Virus record (IMG/VR): IMGVR_UViG_3300025816_000009 | Coordinates: 17,412 to 81,411 of that record | Direction: 5' to 3' (one strand) | DNA length: 64,000 nt | From: a virus | Part shown: positions 42,382 to 50,736 of the stretch, piece by piece | How the letters are laid out: each line of letters starts with the position of its first letter | Position numbering within the stretch: position 1 is the first letter of the stretch | Translations under genes and position numbers: made by a program | Notes under the pieces: model-generated | Seen by the model: the letters and a program-made list of their open reading frames with translations, nothing else | The model's database searches: none | Told to the model about the DNA's origin: nothing

Positions 42382-43182
42382 ATGACCTTAACGCCGAATA
42401 GCAACGTGAGCAGAACGGGAATCGTTCGTGCCGAATCATCATCTCTGTCAACCGCACTTCGTCGAGCAGTTCTCGACAATCCTTCAAATCCTGTGAAAGC
42501 ATTATTCACCGAAGAAGGATTGAGTATTTGGACTCACGATATTGCTAAGACAGTTCAACTGATAATGACCAATGCAACAATTGGCGGCTTGAAGGTAAAG
42601 AATCCTGTCATCATGTTGCTCGACCCGGAATCAATGGCTTCACTTTTAGATACTAAGTTCCCCGGTGAAATGGTCAAACTTGAATGCAAACCAAACTCTC
42701 CAATTACCGTTTCATCTCGAAGCGGTGGAAATGTTGTTTATCATCCGGCTGATGAAGATGATTGTTTCGTCGTTCCCGACCATTGGATTATGCCGAAAGA
42801 TTCTGACGGTTGGTTTACAATTCCAATGAAGAATGGAGAAAAATGTACAACAAGAGTCGTACTTTCGAAACAAGAAATGCAAAACGGAATAGTTGACATG
42901 ACTGTCGCCGGCGCTCCTTACGTTTCATTCGACTTCAATCAGAATGGTTCGACCTGCGAATCCGGACATTGGGGTTCAAAGACCAATCGTTCTATGACGC
43001 CGATTAATGCAACAGTCGAAGGACCTGCAATATCACTAAACTTCACCGAGAATCTTGGTGGAATCCTCGGTCGGCTTGACGGTGAGAATTACGTTGTTCA
43101 GAAACATTCAGCGACTCCGTTCACAATTATTGAAAGTGGTTCGACTGTTGTCGTTGCTACAGAAGCGCAACGTGAGGGATGA
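42382..43182 (+). CDS. Sliding clamp, PCNA-like (divergent)
   Basis: 266 residues from ATG 42382 (MTLTPNSN), which lies 30 nt from TTCATAAAGG. Length and pattern suit a PCNA subunit: ALFTEEGLSIWTHDIAKTVQLIM at the N-terminal strand/helix is similar to the PCNA pattern of a Gly-x-x-x-x-x-D-x-x segment, followed by LLDPESMASLLDT. It should encircle DNA as a trimer and tether the polymerase. The archaeal RFC and PolB genes nearby support this. The sequence is divergent, and an unrelated structural role cannot be ruled out. Confidence 0.55.
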   Translation: MTLTPNSNVSRTGIVRAESSSLSTALRRAVLDNPSNPVKALFTEEGLSIWTHDIAKTVQLIMTNATIGGLKVKNPVIMLLDPESMASLLDTKFPGEMVKLECKPNSPITVSSRSGGNVVYHPADEDDCFVVPDHWIMPKDSDGWFTIPMKNGEKCTTRVVLSKQEMQNGIVDMTVAGAPYVSFDFNQNGSTCESGHWGSKTNRSMTPINATVEGPAISLNFTENLGGILGRLDGENYVVQKHSATPFTIIESGSTVVVATEAQREG

Positions 43183-43427
43183 TAATGTACGACCCGAATC
43201 ATGGATTATATCAACGAGTGAAAGCAGAATCAGCGCTTGGTATTGACGAGGAAACTCGCGACCAAATTATGACTGCCGTCAAACTTGACTTACTTCTTGC
43301 TCATGCGGGAATCACTGACGATAAAATCGAATTGGCTTATGACGCCGCATTGAAAAATCAATTGGCTGATGTCAGAGATGCTTTCGAAGCCCTCGTCGGG
43401 AAGGACGAGGATTTGGATGAGATTTGA
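43179..43427 (+). CDS. Hypothetical helical protein (82 aa)
   Basis: Not recognised. It overlaps the clamp stop (ATGA) and the primase start, so it is translationally coupled on both sides. It is mostly helical and acidic (DEETRDQIMTAVKLDLLLAHAG). A primase or clamp partner is possible from context only. Confidence 0.5.
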   Translation: MIMYDPNHGLYQRVKAESALGIDEETRDQIMTAVKLDLLLAHAGITDDKIELAYDAALKNQLADVRDAFEALVGKDEDLDEI

Positions 43428-44592
43428 TAATGAGAAAATGGAATTACTTCTCGAACATCTCGGGTTCAGACATTTCCCAAGGGCGATAGGAAATCCAAGA
43501 CAAGAGTTCGTTTACTCAACCGATGAAGTTTATCCGAAACTTGTTCAGTGGGATGGTAATTCATCTTGCTTCATTTCAACCGGCGGTTATGACGCGCTCA
43601 AGTGGGAAGTTGGAAATAAACAAAGTCCGGGTAAAATAATTCACGAGATGACTTTCTTTGACTTCGACCACGAGACGAAACCGGAAAACGCATTTGCTGA
43701 CGCTCAAAGATTATCTCAATTCTTGACGAAGATGAACATCGCACATTGGGTTCAGTATTCCGGAAGCAAGGGTTATCATTTATTCATAATTCACAAACCT
43801 ACGAAGTTCAAGTTCGACCATCGCGACGGTTCAGCGGATGCGTTGAAGAATCTTCTAAACCAAACTCAAACTCATCTCGGAAAAACACTTGGACTGAATA
43901 CTTTGGATGAACAAACTACCGGCGACCCAAAACGCTTGTGTAGGATTCCATTCACTCGTCATGTAAATCGCTTGGGTAAATTATCCGGCAGATATGCTGT
44001 TCCTGTTGACACGGAAAAACTTGACACAATTTCACACGAGGATATTGAAAAAATGTCCTATCGACCTCGATACGCTTTGCCTAACATCATCGGGAGAAGA
44101 CTAACTTTGCGAGATTTCATTGTCGAACTTGGTGTTGAACTTCACCAACCCGAAACTCAACTTCGTGATATTATCAATTCCGATTTCGATTACAATCCAT
44201 CAACGACGGCATTTCTAAAATCGCTTGAATACAGATGTCCGGGTGTCGTCAATGAATTGAAGCGTAGGAATCCCCCACACAACGCAAGGGTGTTTAGTGC
44301 GCTGTTCGGAAAAACATTAGGCTATGATGGGGGGAGATTCGAAGATATTTGGATGGAAATGGGGAAGACAATTGGTTATGTGGACTTACACAATAAAGAG
44401 CATAGACTCTATCAAATGTCAACAATATTCGATGACCCGAAATGGCGGTCATTCCCGAACTGTACAACACTCAAAGCCAAGGGCTGTTGCATTGGTGAAA
44501 CCTGTCCGAGATGGAAGACTTTTCAAGGTGGGGCAACTAACCAAGTTCGTACAATAAACAGGAAGTGGAGAAAGAAAAATGGTAGCAAATAA
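43417..44592 (+). CDS. Archaeal-type DNA primase, PriS catalytic core fused to PriL-like Fe-S domain
   Basis: 391 residues from ATG 43417 (MRFDNEKMELL). The PriS core shows FFDFDHE (about residue 80), the catalytic acidic pair, then YSGSKGYHLF (about 114) and RLCRIPFTRH (about 173). The C-terminal third carries cysteines at CPGVV (about 273), FPNC (about 348) and GCCIGETC (about 355-361), resembling the PriL C-terminal iron-sulfur domain with an intervening NARVFSALFGKTLGYDGG region. Cellular archaea use separate PriS and PriL; here both seem fused. It makes primers for PolB. It overlaps the ERCC4 gene by 14 nt. Confidence 0.7.
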   Translation: MRFDNEKMELLLEHLGFRHFPRAIGNPRQEFVYSTDEVYPKLVQWDGNSSCFISTGGYDALKWEVGNKQSPGKIIHEMTFFDFDHETKPENAFADAQRLSQFLTKMNIAHWVQYSGSKGYHLFIIHKPTKFKFDHRDGSADALKNLLNQTQTHLGKTLGLNTLDEQTTGDPKRLCRIPFTRHVNRLGKLSGRYAVPVDTEKLDTISHEDIEKMSYRPRYALPNIIGRRLTLRDFIVELGVELHQPETQLRDIINSDFDYNPSTTAFLKSLEYRCPGVVNELKRRNPPHNARVFSALFGKTLGYDGGRFEDIWMEMGKTIGYVDLHNKEHRLYQMSTIFDDPKWRSFPNCTTLKAKGCCIGETCPRWKTFQGGATNQVRTINRKWRKKNGSK

Positions 44593-45460
44593 GACAGCGA
44601 AATATGACAAGATAATCGAAAACGAAGAATCGCTTGCGGCGTTCTTTGACGGCGAACCGAACCTTGGTCAACTTTTGGGATTGTACAGATACTCGAAAAA
44701 CTTGATTGAAGAAATGGCACTTTCGGGAACGAGACAGGATATGCCGGACCAAGATGAGTTCCTATTGACTTCAATAGACCCATGGAAGTTAGAGAAAAAA
44801 CTTGGGGAAATGATTCTGAACGAAATGGTTAGCCGACATCGAAAAGTTGACCATCGAGAACATTGGACGATGTGCGCGTATCTCGGAGATTTAGGATTCG
44901 AAGTTGTTCATCTCAATACAGGAGAAGGAGATGTATCAAGTCGAAAAGTCAGTATCGAGAGAAAAGAGGACGACCTCGTTCCGTCTCTGTTCGATGGCAG
45001 AAGACTAAGACAACTAAGCGCCATGAGAGAAACTGCTGAATATTCATTTTTGATAGTTTCGAAATCATATACGGAAATCAAAAAGGGATTACAAGAGCGA
45101 CAAGTTTCAGATAAAATCTTCACGTCGTTCATAGCAAGTTTGGCCGCTGTTGGCTATCCGCCGATGTTTATTGATGACAGATACGACGCCGCTCAAGTGA
45201 TGCACCAATTAATCGGGAAGATTGAAGATGACAATCATCGACTCTATGTTCCCCGACCCAAAGGCGCTAACCCAACTGATTTCCGAAATGCTATGGTCGA
45301 GGCTTTGCCGAAGGTTGGATTCAAAACACGCCGAAAATTAGTAGCCAAGTTTCCGAGCATAGCAAAATTAGTAGCCGCGAGTGTTGATGATATACAAGCG
45401 ATTGAAGGAATTGGTCAGAAGACTGCCGAAAAGATTTGGCATTGTCTTCATGATGAATAA
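44579..45460 (+). CDS. ERCC4-family (XPF/Mus81-like) structure-specific nuclease
   Basis: 293 residues. The nuclease signature is VSIERKEDDLVPSLFDGR (about residue 123-140; the ERKxxD core with following basic residues). The last 60 residues form tandem helix-hairpin-helix motifs (GFKTRRKLVAKFPSIAKLV, IQAIEGIGQKTAEKIW). In archaea such enzymes cut flaps, forks and recombination intermediates and often bind PCNA. No helicase domain is attached; the XPD-like helicase is separate. It overlaps the primase gene and ends a replication operon. Confidence 0.75.
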   Translation: MVANKTAKYDKIIENEESLAAFFDGEPNLGQLLGLYRYSKNLIEEMALSGTRQDMPDQDEFLLTSIDPWKLEKKLGEMILNEMVSRHRKVDHREHWTMCAYLGDLGFEVVHLNTGEGDVSSRKVSIERKEDDLVPSLFDGRRLRQLSAMRETAEYSFLIVSKSYTEIKKGLQERQVSDKIFTSFIASLAAVGYPPMFIDDRYDAAQVMHQLIGKIEDDNHRLYVPRPKGANPTDFRNAMVEALPKVGFKTRRKLVAKFPSIAKLVAASVDDIQAIEGIGQKTAEKIWHCLHDE

Positions 45461-45831
45461 CACCGGGGCTTTCAACTCTTCCTACTCAATGAGGCATCCT
45501 TCTTCCCTAGTGTTTTTATGAGAACAGTGCCTAAGTTTCGAGTCGGATGTTCTCAAGTTTTTCTTGTTTGGGTATGCTGTATGACCACTTATTGCCTCGG
45601 CTTCTTTATCCGCTAGTGGTTCAAAGGGTTGGGAATGGGATAGCCCGTCTGCTTAGGTGCGTGAGAATTACCTCGTTGCCCCCTATCCATCGCTACTTTC
45701 TTGCCTAATTTATCGTGGTCTGTTCATTACTATTCCATAGTGTTGTTTCCCTTCAAGGGGTTCTACCCAAGAAGTCTCTCTTCCGCTTCAATCACTCGCT
45801 GTTTTTCGCTTTAGCCGCATATGCCTATGTC
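45461..45831. other. Intergenic stretch without recognised gene
   Basis: Downstream of sR14 on the minus strand and of the ERCC4 gene on the plus strand. I see no gene with plausible start and composition here, no tRNA and no repeats. A longer minus-strand transcript from the 45968 promoter may extend through it. Confidence 0.3.
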
Positions 45832-45947
45832 TTTGTGATTTCGAAGAGAGGACAAGTCCTCGCCGCCGAGCCTTCCTCGGAAGCATCTTCGCTCATTCCC
45901 GGGAGTCCGCCTTTCGACGTCTCCCATGAGAGGCAACCTCTCACAAA
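45832..45947 (-). ncRNA. sR14: candidate structured small RNA (116 nt)
   Basis: Minus TATA TTTATAGG (start about 45974) is followed at the fixed spacing by TTAGTTTG. TTTGTGA (45941-45947) pairs with TCACAAA (45832-45838). Inside lie TGAGAGG/CCTCTCA, GGGAG/CTCCC, CCGAG/CTCGG and GAGGA/TCCTC hairpins and a CGAAAG loop, an unusually dense set of stems. A plus-strand frame of 78 codons overlaps it but runs into the promoter and was rejected as coding. Confidence 0.5.
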
Positions 45948-45967
45948 CTAATGAGGCAGGCTTCCAC

Positions 45968-46025
45968 CTATAAAGGTTTCGGAACATCAATGTCTTGCTA
46001 TATCAATAGTTTACTTTTATTAAGG
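45968..46025. promoter_or_regulatory. Bidirectional dual-box promoter (sR14 / clamp loader)
   Basis: ACATCAATG (45984-45992) and TATCAATAG (46001-46009) between a minus TATA (45968-45978) and the plus TATA TTTATTAAGG (from 46016), 29 nt before the ATG at 46045. Confidence 0.6.
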
Positions 46026-46044
46026 TGGGCATTGAGGATAGTTC

Positions 46045-47064
46045 ATGTGGACTGAAACCTATAGGCCGAATACGTTAGATGATGTAATTGGTCAAGAACA
46101 CATCACTCGCCGGATTAGATACATGATAGATGAACTTCACAAGAGTGGAGATGATGGCGCTTGGCCTCATATGATGTTCGCCGGACCTGCCGGTGTTGGA
46201 AAAACTTCCGTGGCTGTTGCCATGATGCGTTCTCTGTTCGGTGAAGATTGGTCGATGAATTATATTGAATTGAATGCTTCCGACTCGAGAAGTATCAATG
46301 ACATTAGAACTACAGTCAAGGACTTCTCAAGAAAAGGAGTCATGGGCGTTTACTTGGTTGATGGGAAACCAAAACCAATTCCATTCAATGTTGTATTCCT
46401 AGACGAATGCGACAATCTGACACCCGATGCTCAATCGGCTCTCCGTAGAATCATGGAACGGTTTTCGAAACAGACTCGATTTGTTTTGTCTTGTAATTAT
46501 CCGCATCAGATTATTGACCCGATTAAAGACAGGTGTGCTTTCAGCGATACTAGATTCGGACCTATTCCGGCCAAGACAATTTATGGCGCTCTAAAGAACG
46601 TAGTAGCCAAAGAAGAAATCGAGATTACATCCGACGCTCTGAAAGCAGTCGCTAAACATTCCAATGGTTCAATGCGAAAAGGCTTGAACTTCTTATTTTC
46701 AGCAACAAGAGTTCCGGGCGAAGCAACAATCGAGGATGTCAATGAATTGATTGGTGAACTGAATAATGACAGAATGAAACAATTGCTCGGCTTGGCGTTC
46801 GAAGCGTCAACTGAAACTGATTCCAAACAACTTAGGATATGGAGACAGATGGATTCGATGGTCGATTCATTTGCTGACAAGGGTTTGAGTGGCGCAGAGA
46901 TTCTTGACGCCGTTTACAAAACTGCTTCCGAAGAAGACATTCCACCGAAGATTGCTAGAAATATTTATGCACATCTAGGAGAAGCCATATTCCATTGTGC
47001 CGCCGCCCAAGATGATATATTGGCGGTTAAGACATTCATAAGGAGATTGAGTATAGATGCCTAG
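46045..47064 (+). CDS. Clamp loader small subunit, RFC-S-like
   Basis: 339 residues typical of RFC small subunits: MWTETYRPNTLDDVIGQE, Walker A GPAGVGKTS (about residue 46), LNASDSRSINDIR, Walker B VVFLDECDN (about 117), SALRRIMERF (the SRC-containing helix region) and sensor 1 LSCNYPHQIID. It loads the PCNA-like clamp. The SRC arginine finger in archaeal RFC-S is replaced here by a QSALRR/KDRC pattern, with IKDRCAFS preserving the R-C pair. The start is set by the promoter spacing. Confidence 0.9.
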   Translation: MWTETYRPNTLDDVIGQEHITRRIRYMIDELHKSGDDGAWPHMMFAGPAGVGKTSVAVAMMRSLFGEDWSMNYIELNASDSRSINDIRTTVKDFSRKGVMGVYLVDGKPKPIPFNVVFLDECDNLTPDAQSALRRIMERFSKQTRFVLSCNYPHQIIDPIKDRCAFSDTRFGPIPAKTIYGALKNVVAKEEIEITSDALKAVAKHSNGSMRKGLNFLFSATRVPGEATIEDVNELIGELNNDRMKQLLGLAFEASTETDSKQLRIWRQMDSMVDSFADKGLSGAEILDAVYKTASEEDIPPKIARNIYAHLGEAIFHCAAAQDDILAVKTFIRRLSIDA

Positions 47065-47323
47065 TAAAGACGACAACGCTGAAATAATTAAAATGATAAC
47101 CACTAGATTAGCGGTTGGTGAATTGACTTACGGTCATGGTTTCAGAGTCTTTGACGACACTCGAACTTGGGGAACACCCAACGACGATTGGGTTGAAATG
47201 GCGCTTGAAGAAGCAATAGATGGCGCTCTCTATCTTTGCGCTCAAATGTTGCGTATCAGAAAAACCCGACAAGAAATCGAACTTGCAGAGAGGAAGAAAA
47301 TAAATGAGTCGGCCGAGGAATGA
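47057..47323 (+). CDS. Small conserved phage-type protein, MazG-like pattern (88 aa)
   Basis: Overlaps the RFC gene by 8 nt. The pattern RLAVGELTYGHGFRVFDDTR then WGTPNDDWVEMALEEAIDG and ALYLCAQMLRIRKTR is common in small phage proteins with an EALDxxxY helix reminiscent of MazG-type nucleotide pyrophosphohydrolases. Enough acidic residues for metal binding are present (EMALEEAIDG), but full MazG motifs are not. A role in nucleotide metabolism is only suggested. Confidence 0.5.
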   Translation: MPSKDDNAEIIKMITTRLAVGELTYGHGFRVFDDTRTWGTPNDDWVEMALEEAIDGALYLCAQMLRIRKTRQEIELAERKKINESAEE

Positions 47324-47444
47324 TATTAGATTCCCCGCAAGTTCGAGAAGGACAAGAAAATGTGCGGAATGCCGAAGGCGAAAGAATCTTGCTTGGGACC
47401 CAAAAAAGAAATTATGTCATGACTGCCTCATAAAACACTCATAA
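47304..47444 (+). CDS. Small basic zinc-ribbon protein (46 aa)
   Basis: The ATG at 47304 overlaps the preceding gene by 20 nt. The product has CAEC (about residue 20) and CHDC (about 38), with an Arg/Lys-rich body (SSRRTRKCAECRRRKNLAW). It is the third tiny CxxC...CxxC protein in the window. Its stop TAA is immediately followed by the polymerase gene's AAAGGTGGG element. Confidence 0.55.
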   Translation: MSRPRNDIRFPASSRRTRKCAECRRRKNLAWDPKKKLCHDCLIKHS

Positions 47445-47466
47445 AGGTGGGTTGATTAGTAAAGAC

Positions 47467-50085
47467 ATGGCGAATAGCAAAGTCCCTCATCTAGTGGTTT
47501 CAGTATCTTACACCGAATATACAAATCCGGCGAGAGTTGTAATGAATCTCCGTCTCAAAAACTTGCAGAATGAAACTGTCAACTTAGATGTTCACGGTTG
47601 TGTTCCTAGGTTTTGGTCAGAGCAAATGATTCCGGGAAAAGAATCTCGATTTACTTCTATAACAGGAACGCCACTTTCAGAGATTCGAGTTTCGACGCCT
47701 CAAGAAATTATGGATGTTCGCGGAGATTATTATCCGCACTATTGCGCCGACGTTTCATTCAACCAATTATGCCGATGGATTTACGGTTGGACTACGGTTA
47801 TTGACGTCGATAGTCATGCCCTACAAGGGTCCTACAAATGCACCCCGAAAAACATCTCACCGAGTCAAGAAAATATTGATTCGTTCAAACTTGATGTGAT
47901 GTGGTTTGATATTGAAACCGAGGATTCTCTTGATACCGAGAACACTGATGGAAGAGTAGTCAGTATTGCCCTGTTGCGTCCCGATGGAGCGCATGAAATA
48001 GGCACGACAGTACCAACGTCAGCGAGACAGGTCAAACGCTTCCTACAGTCTCAAAAGGCATTAGAATCGGTTGTCGAACATACCGAGCCAATACCCGGAG
48101 TTGAGGGAGATGTACACGTTCAAAACTTTGACCACGTTGACCCGGACACGAATGAAGCCGCTTTGATGTGGTGGTTCAAACAGAGAATCGAAGAAATCAA
48201 CCCGGACGTTATTGCAGGTCAGAACATCAAGGATTACGATAATCCATATCTAATCAATAGGTGCAGAAATCAGAATAAGGCGATGGCTAGACATTACCAA
48301 CAAAGGCCACCGGAATATCATCGCTATCCAAACTTAGGTCCTGTAATCAGACACCGACTTCACTTTGATAGTAAGATTGCTTATGCAGAGCAAGTTCAAG
48401 GAGCGGCCACGACAACCGGCAGAGCAAGTTTGTCTTGGATGGCTACGAAAGAATTGGGATATGGTAAAGTTCCAAGAACTAGAATCACGGACTTGATGAA
48501 AGACCCGTTGATGTTGGCGGTGTACAACGCATGGGATAATGTGGTAGCGGAGCGGGTCTGTACGAAACTTGACTTAGTGAACTTCTATATGATTAAGACA
48601 GGATTTCATAATTCGACATTGAGATATTCTCACTCGAACATGATGCTAGTCGAGGATATGATGGGTCATCTTCTGATGGAAGAAAATGTAATCATGCCAT
48701 CCATCTCTGTAGTGAAAGAAAGAACGACCGGGATAATCGAGGAAGGTGGATTCGTGATGGATGCTCCGACCGGAGTTTGGAAGAATGCTTGCGAACTTGA
48801 CAATTCAATGGAATATCCATCCGCAATTATATCCGGGAACTTTTCACCCGATACCAAAGTTGATGTGCGAGATTATCCGGATGGCGAATATCCATTCCCG
48901 ATAACAATCACACCGGCAGGTCGAGTTTACAGAAGAGATTTCGAAGGCGTCATGCCGAGAGTTCTTCGAACCCTTGCTGAATTGAGAAGGAAAACACAGG
49001 CGCAAATGAGAGAAGCAAAGGCGGCAGGCAATCTGAAACTTGCCCACATTCTGAATCAGAAGCAGAGGGTTGCGAAGGAGAATATGAACTCGTGGTACGG
49101 AGTGTTAGGAAGTGGAGTCAGCGACAAAACAAAGAGTAGGCCGTTCAGAATGGTTGAACCTCAAATCGGTTCTGACATTACTCAAATAGCGAGGCTTCAC
49201 AATGATTGGAATAAGAATTGGATTAACGAAGCACATCTGACATTTACAAAAGAAGGAATTGAACCTCACAATCCGGATGAAGGATTCACTTTGAACTTTG
49301 AAGTTCTGTATCAAGATACTGACTCCTGTAAAGTTTCGATTCAGAATCATGACGAGGCCGAGCAGACAATTCGACCATTCACCGAAAAAGATGTCGTGGC
49401 AATAGCGAATCAATTGTGTATTGAACTCAATAGCACCTACGATGATTTCGTGTACAAGTTTTTGAGCATTCCGAAGAACGAATATTTCTTGGTAAAACCC
49501 GATGCCTACTACGAGCGATATTTTTCATGGGGCGTCAAAAAGAGATATGCGTATCAAGAGTTTGACGGCAAGCAGAGTTTCCGAGGCGTAGAGATGAGAC
49601 GGTCATCCGCTCCGCAAATAGTGAAGACAGCACAGGCACAAGTTTTCGACGCTATTCTAAACGGATGCAATAAAAAAGAACTGAATAATTTACTAAGACA
49701 GATTCATTCTGATTTGATGGACGAAGAGAAAACTCCGAGTATTGATTTTGGAACACCGATGGGAATTAAGAAACCGGGAACTCAACAATACAAAGCGGCG
49801 ATGTGGAGCAATCGTCATCTCGGTCTTAACTTTGACATCGGAGATAAGCCGGTGATTTATCACGCCAAAGACACGAGGGCGGGTTTGCCTAGCAATCGTG
49901 TGGTTGCCTTAGAATATTCAGAGAGGCCGGAAGACCATGGCGTTTCAGTCGATAGAAAGAAATCATTCGAGAAACATTTCACGAACTCTAATTCTTGGAT
50001 TGCGATTCTGAATGCTTTCAATACTTCATGGGGTCATGCACTATCCGGAATGAGTCATGACAGTTTTGAGGAATGGTTCAAATGA
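47467..50085 (+). CDS. polB: Family B DNA polymerase
   Basis: 872 residues from ATG 47467, 30 nt after CTCATAAAGG; the upstream TTG 47452 is less likely. The 3'-5' exonuclease shows MWFDIETED (about residue 145), GQNIKDYDNPYLI and YNAWDNVVAE. The polymerase shows motif A DNSMEYPSA (about 444, with Met-Glu replacing the usual Leu-Tyr), motif B KENMNSWYG (about 536) and motif C YQDTDS (about 614). It should replicate the viral genome with the clamp and loader encoded beside it. No protein-primed TPR insertions are visible, so RNA/DNA primers from the primase are expected. Confidence 0.93.
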   Translation: MANSKVPHLVVSVSYTEYTNPARVVMNLRLKNLQNETVNLDVHGCVPRFWSEQMIPGKESRFTSITGTPLSEIRVSTPQEIMDVRGDYYPHYCADVSFNQLCRWIYGWTTVIDVDSHALQGSYKCTPKNISPSQENIDSFKLDVMWFDIETEDSLDTENTDGRVVSIALLRPDGAHEIGTTVPTSARQVKRFLQSQKALESVVEHTEPIPGVEGDVHVQNFDHVDPDTNEAALMWWFKQRIEEINPDVIAGQNIKDYDNPYLINRCRNQNKAMARHYQQRPPEYHRYPNLGPVIRHRLHFDSKIAYAEQVQGAATTTGRASLSWMATKELGYGKVPRTRITDLMKDPLMLAVYNAWDNVVAERVCTKLDLVNFYMIKTGFHNSTLRYSHSNMMLVEDMMGHLLMEENVIMPSISVVKERTTGIIEEGGFVMDAPTGVWKNACELDNSMEYPSAIISGNFSPDTKVDVRDYPDGEYPFPITITPAGRVYRRDFEGVMPRVLRTLAELRRKTQAQMREAKAAGNLKLAHILNQKQRVAKENMNSWYGVLGSGVSDKTKSRPFRMVEPQIGSDITQIARLHNDWNKNWINEAHLTFTKEGIEPHNPDEGFTLNFEVLYQDTDSCKVSIQNHDEAEQTIRPFTEKDVVAIANQLCIELNSTYDDFVYKFLSIPKNEYFLVKPDAYYERYFSWGVKKRYAYQEFDGKQSFRGVEMRRSSAPQIVKTAQAQVFDAILNGCNKKELNNLLRQIHSDLMDEEKTPSIDFGTPMGIKKPGTQQYKAAMWSNRHLGLNFDIGDKPVIYHAKDTRAGLPSNRVVALEYSERPEDHGVSVDRKKSFEKHFTNSNSWIAILNAFNTSWGHALSGMSHDSFEEWFK

Positions 50086-50552
50086 CTGACAAGTCAGCGG
50101 CGACAAAGATTTGGGATGTGCTTTCAAACGAGCCATTCAATTATTCATTCATACAAGTTCGACATTGTTTCGAGACATTCATCGGAACTGACATTCCGGG
50201 TTTCGACAATTGTGTTTATCAAAAAAAGAAAGCCGCCAAGCGCACATGGGAAAAGCCTGCGGAAATATGTGCAGTTCTTTCGATACGAGCCGGTGATAGA
50301 GAATTATCAAGCCGGCTCTTGCTTCAAGAAGTTTGGAAAAATTATCCGGACGGTCAACCGGATTGTGATTGGATATGTTCGAAACTTGCCGTTGACAAAC
50401 TCGCGGCGGCTATGGAACTCAATAGGCGACAACATGATGCTCTTAGATTTGCAGTTTCGGAAAAAGTTAAGATTGAACAATTGAGTATGGTGGAAAAGGA
50501 ATGGGATGACCGAATGATTACGTCATATTTGAAACTCAAGAAATTGATATAA
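50082..50552 (+). CDS. Hypothetical protein downstream of PolB (156 aa)
   Basis: ATG 50082 overlaps the polymerase stop (ATGA). Not recognised; helical with MTDKSAATKIWDVLSNEPF at the start and a basic C-terminus (ITSYLKLKKLI). Translational coupling suggests a polymerase accessory factor, without direct evidence. Confidence 0.5.
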   Translation: MTDKSAATKIWDVLSNEPFNYSFIQVRHCFETFIGTDIPGFDNCVYQKKKAAKRTWEKPAEICAVLSIRAGDRELSSRLLLQEVWKNYPDGQPDCDWICSKLAVDKLAAAMELNRRQHDALRFAVSEKVKIEQLSMVEKEWDDRMITSYLKLKKLI

Positions 50553-50557
50553 CGAGA

Positions 50558-50680
50558 CATTGATAGACCGATACATTGATAAGTAAAGATGCACAGGACA
50601 GGATAAGAGGTGAGCCACGAGGACTGACATGAGAATATTGAGAAAGTGAGTGATTGAGAAATCAAAACATTCATAAGTAA
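50558..50680 (+). promoter_or_regulatory. Promoter region of the MoxR-like gene
   Basis: CATTGATAG (50558-50566) and ACATTGATAAG (50573-50583), 16 bp apart, followed by a second TATA-like CATTCATAAG (50669-50678). The GCACAGGACAGG initiator-like segment after the first TATA leads into no gene, so two start sites are possible. The second TATA places transcription start near 50690, ahead of the conserved leader. Confidence 0.45.
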
Positions 50681-50686
50681 TGATGG

Positions 50687-50736
50687 ACTCGTTCAGCCCG
50701 AAGGGTATAGCCCGAAAAAAACGGAGAGAAAAAAAT
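50687..50736 (+). promoter_or_regulatory. 50-nt conserved leader of the MoxR-like gene
   Basis: ACTCGTT, four variable bases, CCG-n-AGGGTATAGCCCGA, then CGGAGA and an A-run before the ATG. Almost the same sequence and length precede the VWA gene at 53064. It contains a GGG/CCC hairpin and a GGAGA Shine-Dalgarno, unlike the leaderless-type starts elsewhere. Confidence 0.6.

Noticed and set aside
45715-45951. 78-codon plus-strand frame with a hydrophobic stretch
   Set aside because: Covers sR14 and runs towards the divergent promoter, with no TATA box at the right distance.
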